NCBI RefSeq assembly: GCF_024331145.1
Contig: NZ_JANDJO010000005.1
Coordinates: 172,709-236,708, forward strand
Reading direction: 5' to 3'
Length of the DNA: 64,000 nucleotides
Origin: Shimia sp. CNT1-13L.2
Lineage (GTDB): Bacteria; Pseudomonadota; Alphaproteobacteria; Rhodobacterales; Rhodobacteraceae
How positions within the stretch are numbered: the first letter of the stretch is position 1; each line of letters starts with the position of its first letter. Under the pieces are notes generated by a model that searched no databases, was not told the origin of the DNA, and saw only the letters and a list, made by a program, of their open reading frames with translations. Made by a program: the position numbers and the translations under genes. Below are positions 42,214-51,763 of the stretch, in pieces.

Positions 42214-43080
42214 TTATTCGCCACCACCCAACTGGTGCACATAGGCCGACACGGCGCGGATTTGCGCTTCGGTCAGACGGGTATTCCAGTTCGGCATAAC
42301 GCCTGCGCGGCTATAGGTGACGGTCTCTTTGATCGAGTCATAGTCACCACCAAACAGCCAGATGGCGTCGGTCAGGTTCGGCGCACCCTGTGCGCGGTCA
42401 CCGGTACCGTCATCCATGTGGCAGGCCGAGCATTCGTCCGCAAAGACAACCGCGCCATCTGCAACAAGCGATGCGTCTTTCGCATCACCCGACAGCGACA
42501 TCACGTAGTTGACGACAGCTTCGATCTGCTCGTCTTCCAGATAGTCGTCGCCAAAGGCAGGCATTTCCGAGAAACGCGCATCTTCGTCTTCTTCGTTCCG
42601 GATACCGTGGCTAACGGTGGTGTGGATCGATTCGATGTCACCACCCCACAGCCAGTCATTGTCCAGCAGGTTGGGATAGCCAACCGCACCGGCAGCACCC
42701 GAACCGTGACACTGGGCACACCAGGTCTTGAACACGGCAGCACCGGCCGAAATCGCATAACCGTTCAACTCAGCGTCGCTGGTGATCGCGGTCAGTTCCG
42801 CCGCTTCCAGCTTGGCGTTGATCGGAGCCAGCGATTCATTCACACGGTCGATCTCGGCAGCCACTTCGCCCCGGGTCGAATACCCCAGAACACCGGCGGT
42901 TGCGCCTTTGATACCGGGCCATGCGGGATACGCGATGGTATAGCCGATGCCCCAAACGATACAGGCATAGAAGATGTAGACCCACCACTTGGGAAGAGGG
43001 TTGTTATATTCTTCGATGCCGTCCCAGGAGTGACCAGTCGTCTCGATCTGGTTTCCTTTTTGAACAGGTTTTTTACTCAT
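42214..43080 (-). CDS. ccoP: Cbb3-type cytochrome c oxidase subunit III (diheme)
   Basis: A 288-residue membrane-anchored diheme cytochrome c that passes electrons to CcoO/CcoN. N-terminal TM at about 32-52 ([21 protein letters not shown]) after the typical [17 protein letters not shown]; heme sites C121-A-Q-C-H125 and C217-S-A-C-H221. Last gene of ccoNOQP, 12 bp after ccoQ. Confidence 0.97.
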   Translation of the reverse strand: MSKKPVQKGNQIETTGHSWDGIEEYNNPLPKWWVYIFYACIVWGIGYTIAYPAWPGIKGATAGVLGYSTRGEVAAEIDRVNESLAPINAKLEAAELTAITSDAELNGYAISAGAAVFKTWCAQCHGSGAAGAVGYPNLLDNDWLWGGDIESIHTTVSHGIRNEEDEDARFSEMPAFGDDYLEDEQIEAVVNYVMSLSGDAKDASLVADGAVVFADECSACHMDDGTGDRAQGAPNLTDAIWLFGGDYDSIKETVTYSRAGVMPNWNTRLTEAQIRAVSAYVHQLGGGE

Positions 43081-43092
43081 GTCCTCGCCTCC

Positions 43093-43263
43093 TCATTCCG
43101 TGGCGGGTTTGTCTTCGTGCCGGAACGGGATGTCTGCGGTGTCGCGGTACTCCTTGGTGGCGCCTGGGCGGAAAACCCAGACGACAACACCAATGAAGAA
43201 CGCAAACAGGAACAGAAGCATCCAGCTATCAGCGAACTCTCGCAGTAGGGAATAGGTCTCCAT
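43093..43263 (-). CDS. ccoQ: Cbb3-type cytochrome c oxidase subunit CcoQ
   Basis: A 56-residue single-TM protein: METYSLLREFADSWMLLFLF then AFFIGVVVWVFRPGATKEYR and a soluble acidic tail ending HEDKPATE. The S-W-M-L-x-F-F...FRPG(S/A)xxxY pattern is that of CcoQ, which stabilises the complex. It sits between ccoO (12 bp) and ccoP (12 bp). Confidence 0.95.
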   Translation of the reverse strand: METYSLLREFADSWMLLFLFAFFIGVVVWVFRPGATKEYRDTADIPFRHEDKPATE

Positions 43264-43275
43264 GTTCCTAACTCC

Positions 43276-44004
43276 TTACCGCGACGCGTCCGGCGTGAAG
43301 GTCGAGAAGTCGACCAGCGTACCCAGCATTTGCAGGTAGGCAACCATTGCGTCCATTTCGGACACGCCGGGCTTACCGTCAAAGTTGCGTACGTTGACTT
43401 TCTCACCATAGCGCTCGAGCAGACCATCATAGTCGCTGTCCGGATCCGCCTGGGCCGCAAAGTCGGCTTGGGCGTTGGCGATCATGTCCTCGGTGTAGGG
43501 CGTACCCAACAGAGCGTTGGTGCTCATGATGTCACCGATGTACTTGCCGTCGATCTTCTTCTTTTCAAGGAAGCCGTACTTCGGCATCACCGATTCCGGA
43601 ACAACCGACTGCGGATCACGCAGGTGGTCTACGTGCCAGTCATCCGAATAACGGCCGCCTACACGGGCGAGATCGGGACCGGTACGTTTAGAACCCCACT
43701 GGAACGGGTGGTCGTATTTCGACTCCGCTGCCAGCGAGTAGTGACCATAGCGCTCCACCTCGTCGCGCATCGGACGGATCATCTGCGAGTGACAGACATA
43801 GCAGCCTTCACGCAGGTAGACCTCGCGGCCGGCCATTTCCAGCGGGGTGTAGGGGCGCATGCCCTCTACGTCCTCGATGGTGTTTTCCAGCCAGAACAGC
43901 GGTGCGATCTGCACAATGCCGCCGATGGTTACGACCAGGAAGCTGAAGATCAGCAGGAGGGTCGCGTTGGTCTCGAGGATTTTATGTTTATCGAGAATTG
44001 CCAT
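43276..44004 (-). CDS. ccoO: Cbb3-type cytochrome c oxidase subunit II (monoheme)
   Basis: A 242-residue membrane-anchored cytochrome c with N-terminal TM (about 15-37), heme motif C68-Y-V-C-H72 in [39 protein letters not shown] and axial-methionine region SVMPKYGFL. It carries electrons from CcoP to the catalytic subunit CcoN. 14 bp after ccoN. Confidence 0.97.
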   Translation of the reverse strand: MAILDKHKILETNATLLLIFSFLVVTIGGIVQIAPLFWLENTIEDVEGMRPYTPLEMAGREVYLREGCYVCHSQMIRPMRDEVERYGHYSLAAESKYDHPFQWGSKRTGPDLARVGGRYSDDWHVDHLRDPQSVVPESVMPKYGFLEKKKIDGKYIGDIMSTNALLGTPYTEDMIANAQADFAAQADPDSDYDGLLERYGEKVNVRNFDGKPGVSEMDAMVAYLQMLGTLVDFSTFTPDASR

Positions 44005-44018
44005 TGCTCCGGCCCTCC

Positions 44019-45623
44019 TTATTCAGCCGGGACTGCAACCGACAGGCTGGCTTCTTTAGCCGGGGCCTTACGGACAGTCATCCAAAGGTTGTAGCACATG
44101 ATGACGGCGCCAGCGAGGAACATGACCCCACCCAGACCGCGCACAACGTACATCGGGAACTTAGCTGCCACGGTGTCTGCGAACGAGTTCACAAGGAAAC
44201 CGTTGGCATCAACTTCGCGCCACATCAGGCCTTCCATGATGCCGGTCACCCACATGGACGCCGCATAGAGAACGATACCGATGGTGGCGAGCCAGAAGTG
44301 CCAGCTGACCAGTTGCAGCGAATACAGGCGCTCACGCTTCCACAGAACCGGAACCAGGAAGTACAGCATACCGAAAGTGATCATGCCGTTCCAACCAAGC
44401 GCACCAGAGTGCACGTGACCAATGGTCCAGTCAGTGTAGTGCGACAGCGAGTTCACGGCGCGGATCGACATCATCGGACCTTCGAAGGTCGACATGCCGT
44501 AGAAACCAACCGAGATCACCATCATACGGATCACAGGGTCGGTGCGCAGCTTGTCCCATGCACCCGACAGGGTCATCAGACCGTTGATCATGCCGCCCCA
44601 GGAAGGCATCCACAGAACAACCGAGAACACCATGCCCAGCGTCGAAGCCCAGTCAGGCAGCGCGGTATAGTGCAGGTGGTGCGGACCCGCCCAGATGTAG
44701 ATGAAGATCAGGGCCCAGAAGTGGATGATCGACAGCTTGTACGAGAACACCGGACGCTCGGCCTGTTTCGGGATGAAGTAGTACATCATGCCCAGGAAGC
44801 CTGCGGTCAGGAAGAAGCCCACAGCGTTGTGGCCATACCACCACTGGGTCATCGCGTCCTGAACACCGGCCCAGACGATGACCGACTTCGAACCGAAGAT
44901 CGACACGGGGATCGTCAGGTTGTTGACGACGTGCAGCATCGCAACGGTCACGATGAACGACAGGTAGAACCAGTTCGCAACATAGATGTGCGGCTCTTTG
45001 CGTTTGATGATGGTACCCAGGAACACGGCCAGGTAAGCCACCCAAACAACGGTCAGCCACAGGTCAACATACCACTCGGGTTCCGCGTATTCTTTCGACT
45101 GGGTGCCGCCCAGCAGATAGCCGGTTGCCGCCAGAACGATGAAGAGCTGGTAGCCCCAGAACACGAACCACGCGAGGTTGCCGCCCCAGAGACGGGCAGC
45201 CGAGGTACGCTGAACAACATAGAACGACGACGCCAGAAGCGCGTTGCCGCCAAATGCGAAAATCACCGCCGAAGTGTGAAGCGGACGCAGGCGGCCAAAG
45301 TTGGCATAGCCTTGTGCCCAATCAAAGTTCAGCACCGGGAACGCCAGCTGGAACGCGATGAAAACGCCCGCCAGGAACCCGACCACGCCCCAGAAGGAGG
45401 TGGCGATAACACCAGCGCGGACCACGCTGTCGAGATATTCGTTCTGCGGCGCCGGGGTTTTTGCATCCCCGAACCCACGCAAGGTCCAGATAAAGAGGCC
45501 ACCCGAGACCAATGCCACGATAACGGCATGGACCAGGTAAGCCACATCGCGCGCATAGTTTGCTGCGATCAACGCGAAGAGCGTGACCAAAGCAAGCGCG
45601 ATCAGCTTGATATAATTCAACAT
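44019..45623 (-). CDS. ccoN: Cbb3-type cytochrome c oxidase catalytic subunit I
   Basis: A 534-residue heme-copper oxidase subunit with about 12 helices. Heme/copper ligands are visible in [43 protein letters not shown] (Cu_B His and crosslinked Tyr region), [15 protein letters not shown] and [20 protein letters not shown]. It reduces O2 to water with high affinity at the inner membrane. Start ATG 45623 (MLNYIKL) used, as the longer frame adds a basic stretch absent from relatives. An FnrL-type box is about 99 bp upstream. Confidence 0.97.
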   Translation of the reverse strand: MLNYIKLIALALVTLFALIAANYARDVAYLVHAVIVALVSGGLFIWTLRGFGDAKTPAPQNEYLDSVVRAGVIATSFWGVVGFLAGVFIAFQLAFPVLNFDWAQGYANFGRLRPLHTSAVIFAFGGNALLASSFYVVQRTSAARLWGGNLAWFVFWGYQLFIVLAATGYLLGGTQSKEYAEPEWYVDLWLTVVWVAYLAVFLGTIIKRKEPHIYVANWFYLSFIVTVAMLHVVNNLTIPVSIFGSKSVIVWAGVQDAMTQWWYGHNAVGFFLTAGFLGMMYYFIPKQAERPVFSYKLSIIHFWALIFIYIWAGPHHLHYTALPDWASTLGMVFSVVLWMPSWGGMINGLMTLSGAWDKLRTDPVIRMMVISVGFYGMSTFEGPMMSIRAVNSLSHYTDWTIGHVHSGALGWNGMITFGMLYFLVPVLWKRERLYSLQLVSWHFWLATIGIVLYAASMWVTGIMEGLMWREVDANGFLVNSFADTVAAKFPMYVVRGLGGVMFLAGAVIMCYNLWMTVRKAPAKEASLSVAVPAE

Positions 45624-45715
45624 TTTGCGTCCCTTCGTCTTGCCGGGCACGATTCGGATTTTGCCTCGGCGGATTTAGACTGAGTGTGTTTTGCTTTCGC
45701 AGTCGCAGAAACGCA

Positions 45716-45729
45716 TTGATCTGTGTCAA
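45716..45729. promoter_or_regulatory. FnrL-type box between ccoN and uspA-like gene
   Basis: TTGATCTGTGTCAA matches TTGAY-N4-RTCAA. Centre about 99 bp from ccoN and 108 bp from the universal stress gene, so one site could serve both promoters. Confidence 0.82.
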
Positions 45730-45830
45730 AGCACTTCTTTTCAAAAGGTCTCCTAATCAAGGCAATGGGACGGACAGGCCCCAAATCTGTCCAGAAATCA
45801 CCCGCAGACCCGTGCCACGGAGCTCAAGAA

Positions 45831-46670
45831 ATGGCCTATAAATCAATCCTGTCGGTTCTGACCGATACAACCTTTGTTCAAAGCACGCTGGCGCAGGGCA
45901 TTGAACTCGCCCGCGGCCAGGAGGCGCATCTTGACGCACTCTGCCTCGGCGTGGACCGCAGCCAGACCGGTTACTACTACGCCGGTGCCAACGCGATGAT
46001 CCTTCAGGAAACCCTGAACCGCGCCCAGAAGGAAAGCAAAGACCTCGAAGAACAAGCCATCGAACACCTGCGCGCTGCCGGCATCCGCTGGGGCACGGAA
46101 TCCGGTGTGGCTCAGATCGCCGATCTTGGCCGCCACGTCGCCGCCCGCGCCCGCTTTGCCGATCTCGTGGTGCTGCCCAAACCCTATGGCAAGGATCACG
46201 GCGCCGAACTCGAGCCCACCATCGAGGCCGCGATGTTCGAAGGTCAGGCCCCGGTGCTTGTTATCCCCGACAACACCCCGCCGATGGCCACCCCGAAACG
46301 CATCTCGATCGGCTGGAACGAAAGCGCCGAGGCCCTTGTCGCCGTACGCGCCGCCCTGCCCTTCCTGCAAAAGGCCGACGCGGTCCGCGTTGTCGTGATC
46401 GATCCGCCCACCCACGGCCCGCACCGCTCCGATCCCGGTGGCCTCTTGTCACAGTTCCTGTCGCGCCACGGCGTCCGCGTCGAGATCGACGTCCTGTCCA
46501 AAACCCTGCCGCGCGTCTCCGACGTCCTGCTGCGCCACGCCAAGGACACCGAGTGCGAAATGGTTGTCATGGGCGCCTACGGCCACTCCCGCTTCCGCGA
46601 GGCCATCCTCGGCGGCGCAACCCGTAACATGTTGGAACAGGCAGACATTCCCGTCTTCATGGCACACTGA
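45831..46670 (+). CDS. Universal stress protein, tandem UspA domains
   Basis: A 279-residue cytoplasmic protein with two Usp folds: residues about 1-145 (MAYKSILSVLTDTT...APVLVIPD) and 150-279 (PKRISIGWNESAEALVAV...). The second repeat has the ATP-binding-type signature MGAYGHSRFREAILGGATRNML. Usp proteins of this type accompany microaerobic/anaerobic regulons. GGAG lies 8 nt before ATG 45831. Divergent from ccoN with a shared FnrL-type box; ends at a strong terminator. Confidence 0.9.
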   Translation: MAYKSILSVLTDTTFVQSTLAQGIELARGQEAHLDALCLGVDRSQTGYYYAGANAMILQETLNRAQKESKDLEEQAIEHLRAAGIRWGTESGVAQIADLGRHVAARARFADLVVLPKPYGKDHGAELEPTIEAAMFEGQAPVLVIPDNTPPMATPKRISIGWNESAEALVAVRAALPFLQKADAVRVVVIDPPTHGPHRSDPGGLLSQFLSRHGVRVEIDVLSKTLPRVSDVLLRHAKDTECEMVVMGAYGHSRFREAILGGATRNMLEQADIPVFMAH

Positions 46671-46690
46671 AGACACCCCCGGAAAAACCA

Positions 46691-46715
46691 AAGCCGCCGA
46701 AATCCTCGGCGGCTT
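46691..46715 (+). terminator. Intrinsic terminator of the universal stress gene
   Basis: AAGCCGCCGA-AATCC-TCGGCGGCTT, 10-bp stem, followed by TTCTCGTCTC. Lies between convergent usp and fnrL and may serve both. Confidence 0.8.
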
Positions 46716-46742
46716 TTCTCGTCTCTTATACCCGGGGCTGGC

Positions 46743-47495
46743 TCAGGCCATCATACCGCCGTCCGCATCGTCGCCGGCTTCTTCAAGAAGACGGGTCAGA
46801 TCAGGAATGGTCACATGCCGCTTGCCCTCAAGCTGGATCACACCATCGCGCTTCAGCGCCGACATCTGGCGGCTCACCGTCTCAAGCGTCAGGCCCAGAT
46901 AATCGGCCATCGCCTCGCGGGTCAGCGGCAGATCGAACACCAGCGGCCCCTGGGTCCCGGTCAGCTTCAGCGTCGCATCACGCCGCGCGATGATCGACAG
47001 CAGGCTCGCGATCTTCTCGCGCGCGGTCTTGCGACCAAGCACCAGCATCCATTCACGCGCCGCATCCAGCTCGTCCAGAGTCATCTCCAGAAGGCGCTGC
47101 GCGATATGCGGTGTCTCGATCATCATTCGCTCGAACGGCTTCTTGCGGAAACAGCACATCACGAGGTCAGTGGTCGCCACGACATCATAGGCCGCGCCCT
47201 CGCGCCCCGGACGCCCAACGAAATCCGACGGCAGCAACAGGCCAACCATCTGGGTGCGCCCGTCTTCCATCGTCTGCGTCAAAGAGGCGATCCCGGTCAC
47301 CACCGAGCCGACAAAATCCATCGGGTCACCAGACCAGATGACGGTCTGCCCGGCTTCGAAACTGCGGTAATACTTGATCTCGTCCAGCGCCTCGAGCTCG
47401 GTCGCGTCGCAACGCGCACAGACAGCTCTGTGGCGAATCGGACAATCCGCACACTCGTGCGAGCTGACTAAGGACGGTTCATTTAGCATATTCAT
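46743..47495 (-). CDS. fnrL: Oxygen-responsive regulator FnrL
   Basis: A 250-residue CRP/FNR-family regulator. The 4Fe-4S ligands are visible: C15, C18, C26 (with C29) in ECADCPIRHRAVCARC, and C114/C115 in LVMCCFRKKP. The HTH recognition helix ETVSRQMSALKRDG carries the E-x-x-S-R residues that read TTGAT sites. Active without O2, it should control the five TTGAY-N4-RTCAA sites in this window. One such box ends 9 bp before its own ATG, suggesting autoregulation. Adjacent to hemN as in other Rhodobacteraceae. Confidence 0.95.
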   Translation of the reverse strand: MNMLNEPSLVSSHECADCPIRHRAVCARCDATELEALDEIKYYRSFEAGQTVIWSGDPMDFVGSVVTGIASLTQTMEDGRTQMVGLLLPSDFVGRPGREGAAYDVVATTDLVMCCFRKKPFERMMIETPHIAQRLLEMTLDELDAAREWMLVLGRKTAREKIASLLSIIARRDATLKLTGTQGPLVFDLPLTREAMADYLGLTLETVSRQMSALKRDGVIQLEGKRHVTIPDLTRLLEEAGDDADGGMMA

Positions 47496-47503
47496 GTTCG
47501 CGC

Positions 47504-47517
47504 TTGATCTGGGTCAA
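47504..47517. promoter_or_regulatory. FnrL-type box between fnrL and hemN
   Basis: TTGATCTGGGTCAA matches TTGAY-N4-RTCAA. It is centred about 43 bp before the hemN ATG and only about 15 bp before the fnrL ATG, compatible with activation of hemN and repression of fnrL. Confidence 0.82.
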
Positions 47518-47553
47518 GGATTGGCCTGGACCTGTGTGCATAAGCGTAAATCC

Positions 47554-48909
47554 ATGACGACGAAAACACAATTGGCAAAGCTGGGATTATTTGACGCGAA
47601 AGTACCGCGTTATACCAGTTACCCAACGGCACCGCACTTCAAGAACGATGTAACCCCCGAGATTTTCGGGGAATGGATCTCTGCAATCAAACCTGATTCG
47701 CAGATATCTCTTTACATCCATGTCCCCTTTTGCCGGCGCCTGTGCTGGTTCTGCGCCTGCCGCACCCAGGGAACCGCCTCCGCCTCACCGGTCGCTGCAT
47801 ATGTCGAGACCCTCAAGCAGGAACTCGCCATTCTCAAGGCCCAGTTGCCCTCGGGCGTCTCCCTGTCGCGCCTGCACTGGGGGGGCGGCACGCCCACCCT
47901 GCTCGAACCGGGCATGATGGAAGACCTCGCCGGCGCGATCTTCGATGTCGCCCCGATGGCCGAAACAGGCGAGTTCTCGGTCGAGATCGATCCCTGCGAA
48001 ATCGATGACGCCCGCCTCGCCGTGCTGTCCAAGGCCGGCATGAACCGCGCCTCCATCGGTGTGCAGGATTTCGACGACGAGATTCAGAAAACCATCGGCC
48101 GTATCCAGGGCTATGACGTCACCAAGGAAGCGGTCGACATGATCCGCGCCCACGGCGTCTACAGCCTCAACGCCGACATCCTCTTCGGCCTGCCCCACCA
48201 GAACCAGGCCCGCATCACCGAAAGCGTGCAGAAACTCCTGTCGCTCTCGCCGGATCGTGTCGCCCTCTACGGCTACGCCCACGTGCCCTGGATGGCCAAG
48301 CGCCAGCAAATGATCCCCTCCGATGCCCTGCCCACCCCGCAGGAACGTCTCGAACTCTTCGAGACCGCCCGCAAGCTGTTCCTCTGGGACAACTACGAGG
48401 AAATCGGCATCGACCACTTCGCCACCAAGGAAGACGGCCTCTCGGTCGCCCAGAAGGCGGGCAAGCTGCGCCGCAACTTCCAGGGCTACACCGACGATCT
48501 GGCCGAGGCCCTGATCGGCGTCGGCGCCTCTTCGATCTCGCGCTTCCCGCAGGGCTATGCCCAGAACGCCCCGGCCACCTCGGCCCACACCGGGCGTATC
48601 CGCGACGGCAATTTCACCACCACCCGCGGCCACGTCTTCACCGAAGAAGACAAGCTGCGCGGCCGCCTGATCGAGGCCCTGATGTGCGACTTCCGCATTG
48701 ACAGCGCCGAGATCATGCAGACCTTCAAGATTTCACCGGTCCGCCTTCAGGAACTCTACAAACCGGTGATCGAAGGCTTCCCCGGCATGGTTGAAATCAC
48801 CCCCGAAGGTCTCTCGATCCCGGTCGAGGCCCGGCCCCTGACCCGGATGATGGCCCGCGCGCTCGACGCCTACGACATGGATTCGGCAGGACACAGTTCG
48901 GCAATCTGA
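47554..48909 (+). CDS. hemN: Oxygen-independent coproporphyrinogen III oxidase
   Basis: A 451-residue radical-SAM enzyme that converts coproporphyrinogen III to protoporphyrinogen IX without O2. The cluster motif is C60-RRL-C64-WF-C67 with a fourth cysteine C69, preceded by YTSYPTAPHF and SLYIHVPF; then HWGGGTPTLL, FSVEIDPCEID, GVQDFDDEIQKTIGRIQ and NADILFGLPHQ. These, with the C-terminal HemN domain, distinguish it from HemW. Start ATG 47554. Complements the aerobic hemF. Confidence 0.96.
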   Translation: MTTKTQLAKLGLFDAKVPRYTSYPTAPHFKNDVTPEIFGEWISAIKPDSQISLYIHVPFCRRLCWFCACRTQGTASASPVAAYVETLKQELAILKAQLPSGVSLSRLHWGGGTPTLLEPGMMEDLAGAIFDVAPMAETGEFSVEIDPCEIDDARLAVLSKAGMNRASIGVQDFDDEIQKTIGRIQGYDVTKEAVDMIRAHGVYSLNADILFGLPHQNQARITESVQKLLSLSPDRVALYGYAHVPWMAKRQQMIPSDALPTPQERLELFETARKLFLWDNYEEIGIDHFATKEDGLSVAQKAGKLRRNFQGYTDDLAEALIGVGASSISRFPQGYAQNAPATSAHTGRIRDGNFTTTRGHVFTEEDKLRGRLIEALMCDFRIDSAEIMQTFKISPVRLQELYKPVIEGFPGMVEITPEGLSIPVEARPLTRMMARALDAYDMDSAGHSSAI

Positions 48910-48931
48910 CGCCTGCGCCCTGCCACCCGCA

Positions 48932-49846
48932 ATGCGACTGGCAAGCTTCAACGTGCAGAACATGCGCCTGCGCGCCGATCACCTCGACGGCGCGCGGGAT
49001 CGCGACATGCCGGAGGATCTCGGTCCCGCCGCCCCGCTTCTTGATGACTACGACCGCGCCCTGACCGCCGCCGTGATCGGCGAAACCAACGCGGACATCA
49101 TCGCGCTTCAGGAAGTCTTCGACCAACCGACCCTCGATCATTTCCACGACACCTGCCTGCGCGACGCGGGCATCGCCTCCTATCCCTATCGCATCTGCCT
49201 GCCCGGCAATGACGGACGCGGCCTTGATGTGGCCCTGCTGTCCCGCATCGCCCCGCAGGCGATCCAAAGCCACGCCCACCTGACCCCGGCCCACCTCGGC
49301 CTCGACGCGCCAGAGGGCCTGTCTCCCCATACCCCGCTGTTCCGCCGCGACTGCCTCGAGATCACCTTCCCCGCGCTGACGCTGTTCATCTGTCACTTCA
49401 AGGCCCCCTACCCGGATGCCGCCGCAACATGGCCCGTGCGCAACCTCGAGGCCCGCGCCGTGTGCGCCCTGATAAAGCGCCGCTTCGAAACCCCGGCCAA
49501 GGAAAACTGGCTGATCCTCGGCGATCTCAACCAGCCGCGCCACGAAGACCTGCCCGCCACCGCGCCGCTCACCTCCGGTTTCGCCGTCGACCTTGTTGCC
49601 CGCCTGCCCGCAGGCAGCCGCTGGAGCTATCACGACACGATGGATGATTTCTACGCCCGTCCCGACGCGATTCTCGCCTCCCCGGCACTGGCCCGACGCT
49701 TCCCCAAAGCCCGGCCAGAGCTGATCCGCTCGGGTCTGCCCTACGAGGCCCGCCTCTACCACGGCCCGCGGCTTGATACCGTGGGCACACACCGCCCCCA
49801 CGCCTCGGATCACGCCGCGCTGGTCCTCGACCTGCCGGGCCTCTGA
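48932..49846 (+). CDS. Endonuclease/exonuclease/phosphatase-family protein
   Basis: A 304-residue EEP-fold enzyme with metal and catalytic motifs in order: MRLASFNVQN, IALQEVFD, GLDVALLSR, ICHFKA, LILGDLNQPR and a closing HASDHAALVLDL. These are the N, E, D-x-N and SDH motifs of Mg2+-dependent phosphodiesterases (nuclease, sphingomyelinase-like or inositol phosphatase). No signal peptide, so cytoplasmic. It begins 22 bp after hemN and could share its transcript; no functional link is evident. Confidence 0.87.
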   Translation: MRLASFNVQNMRLRADHLDGARDRDMPEDLGPAAPLLDDYDRALTAAVIGETNADIIALQEVFDQPTLDHFHDTCLRDAGIASYPYRICLPGNDGRGLDVALLSRIAPQAIQSHAHLTPAHLGLDAPEGLSPHTPLFRRDCLEITFPALTLFICHFKAPYPDAAATWPVRNLEARAVCALIKRRFETPAKENWLILGDLNQPRHEDLPATAPLTSGFAVDLVARLPAGSRWSYHDTMDDFYARPDAILASPALARRFPKARPELIRSGLPYEARLYHGPRLDTVGTHRPHASDHAALVLDLPGL

Positions 49847-49849
49847 CCG

Positions 49850-49883
49850 GCTTCAATGCACTGAAAATACTCCCGCCGGAGGC
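49850..49883. repeat. Dispersed repeat, copy 2
   Basis: GCTTCAATGCACTG... ending TACTCCCGCCGGAGGC, matching 33804-33838 except for a 2-3 base difference in the middle. It fills the gap between two convergent genes. Confidence 0.7.
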
Positions 49884-49886
49884 GCC

Positions 49887-51470
49887 TTAAAGATCAGGCG
49901 CCGCCGCCAGAAGGTTGCGGGTATATTCGGTCTGCGGATTGTCGAACAGGCTCTGCGCCTCACCCTGCTCCACCACGTCGCCGGCCTTCATCACCATGAT
50001 CTTGTGGCTCATCGCCCGCACCACATGCAGGTCGTGGCTGATAAACAGATAGGCCAGCCCGTATTTTTTCTGCAACCCCCGCAGAAGATCGACGATCTGC
50101 ACCTGCACCGTCATGTCCAGCGCCGAGGTCGGCTCGTCCAGCACCACCAGCTTGGGCCGCAGGATCATCGCCCGCGCAATGGCGATCCGCTGCCGCTGCC
50201 CGCCCGAGAACTCATGCGGGTAACGGTCCATCGTCGCGGGGTCCAGCCCAACCTCTTCCATCACCTCGGCCACCATCTCGCGTTCCGACCGCCCCTCGCG
50301 CAGCCCATGCACACCAAGACCCTCGGCAATGATCTGTTCACAGGTCATCCGCGGGCTCAGGCTACCAAACGGATCCTGGAACACGATCTGCATGTCCTTG
50401 CGCAGGTCGCGCAACTCCCGCGTCGACCACTTGCGCACGTCGCGCCCGTCAAAGGTGATCCCGCCTTCCGAGGCGATCAATCGCATGATCGCCAGCGCCA
50501 GCGTCGTCTTGCCCGATCCGGATTCCCCGACAATGCCCAGCGTTTCACCCGCACGCACGTCGATCGTCGCCTCGTTCACCGCCTTAACATGACCGACGGT
50601 GCGCTTGAAAAACCCGCGCTGGATCGGGAACCACACCTTGAGGTTCTCGGTTTCCGCCATCACCGGCGCGTCCCCGGCCACCGGTTCCGGTGCCCCCACC
50701 GCCCGCGCACTCAAAAGCGTCTTGGTATAGTCATGCTGCGGGTTGGCAAAAATCTCGTCCACCGGCCCGGCCTCGACGATCTCGCCCCCCTTCATCACAC
50801 AGACCTTGTCGGCAATCCGCCGCACGATCCCAAGGTCATGGGTGATGAACAACAATCCCATCCCCTCGGCATCCTTCAGCTCTTTCAGCAACTCGAGGAT
50901 CTGCGCCTGAATGGTCACATCCAACGCCGTTGTCGGCTCGTCCGCGATCAGGATGTCGGGCTTGTTGGCCAGCGCCATGGCGATCATCACACGCTGCCGC
51001 TGCCCGCCGGACAACTGGTGCGGATAGGCACCCAGGCGGTTCTCGGCATCGCGAATGCCGACCTTGCGCAACAGGTCTAGAATACGCTCCCGCGCTTTGT
51101 CACCGGCAATCCCCTGGTGCAGCGATAGGCTCTCGGCCAGCTGCTTTTCAAGCGTGTGCAGCGGGTTCAAAGAGGTCATCGGCTCCTGGAAGATGAACGA
51201 GATGTCGTTGCCCCGCACCTTGCGCAACAGGTTCTCCTTCGCGCCCACCATCTCCTGCCCGTCATAGGTGATCGAGCCCTCGATCTCGGCACTTGCCCCC
51301 AAAAGCGACACGGTCGACAGCGCCGTGACCGACTTGCCCGAACCGGATTCCCCCACCAGCGCCACGGTCTCACCGCGATCCACCGTAAAGGACACACCCT
51401 TCACCGCCTGCACCACCCGGCCATCCTGCCGGAACCCGACGCGCAGGTCTTTGACTTCGAGGATACTCAT
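49887..51470 (-). CDS. yejF: Microcin C/peptide ABC transporter, fused ATPase (YejF-like)
   Basis: A 527-residue protein with two complete ABC domains (OppD-F fusion). First: [39 protein letters not shown]. Second: [45 protein letters not shown]. It powers uptake of oligopeptides at the inner membrane. The ATG overlaps the stop of the small membrane gene by 4 bp. The fused arrangement and neighbours identify the Yej system. Confidence 0.93.
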   Translation of the reverse strand: MSILEVKDLRVGFRQDGRVVQAVKGVSFTVDRGETVALVGESGSGKSVTALSTVSLLGASAEIEGSITYDGQEMVGAKENLLRKVRGNDISFIFQEPMTSLNPLHTLEKQLAESLSLHQGIAGDKARERILDLLRKVGIRDAENRLGAYPHQLSGGQRQRVMIAMALANKPDILIADEPTTALDVTIQAQILELLKELKDAEGMGLLFITHDLGIVRRIADKVCVMKGGEIVEAGPVDEIFANPQHDYTKTLLSARAVGAPEPVAGDAPVMAETENLKVWFPIQRGFFKRTVGHVKAVNEATIDVRAGETLGIVGESGSGKTTLALAIMRLIASEGGITFDGRDVRKWSTRELRDLRKDMQIVFQDPFGSLSPRMTCEQIIAEGLGVHGLREGRSEREMVAEVMEEVGLDPATMDRYPHEFSGGQRQRIAIARAMILRPKLVVLDEPTSALDMTVQVQIVDLLRGLQKKYGLAYLFISHDLHVVRAMSHKIMVMKAGDVVEQGEAQSLFDNPQTEYTRNLLAAAPDL

Positions 51471-51763
51471 AGGCTTCCGATCGTATTCAACATCACAACA
51501 CCCCAGGCCGCACCGCCCACCGCGACGCCAAACCCAAGCCAGCCCGCCGGTTGCCGCCCCACACGCCGCAGCGCTCCATAAAGCACCGAAAGAAAGGTCG
51601 GCGCATAAAGCAGGCCCAAAGACGCGGCCGCCGCAGCACCCGCACCCGCCTCAACCGCCTCAAACAGCACCCAGGCCAGCACGGCAACCGACAGGACCAT
51701 CGCCGTGCCCGCCAGCCCGTTTACCTGGCACTGCCACTTCGACTCGCAAACCCCGGCGCTCAT
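51467..51763 (-). CDS. Small membrane protein in the yej operon
   Basis: A 98-residue protein with three hydrophobic segments: about 20-38 (AMVLSVAVLAWVLFEAV), 42-64 (AAAAASLGLLYAPTFLSVLYG) and 74-92 (GWLGFGVAVGGAAWGVVML). It overlaps yejE and yejF by 4 bp at each end, so it is translated with the transporter. No family recognised; it is not part of the classical four-gene Yej set. It could be an accessory or stabilising subunit. Confidence 0.75.
   Translation of the reverse strand: MSAGVCESKWQCQVNGLAGTAMVLSVAVLAWVLFEAVEAGAGAAAAASLGLLYAPTFLSVLYGALRRVGRQPAGWLGFGVAVGGAAWGVVMLNTIGSL

Noticed and set aside
43998-45683. 561-codon open frame opposite ccoN
   Set aside because: It is the antisense shadow of ccoN; high-GC codon use keeps the complementary frame open. 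No domain is recognisable.
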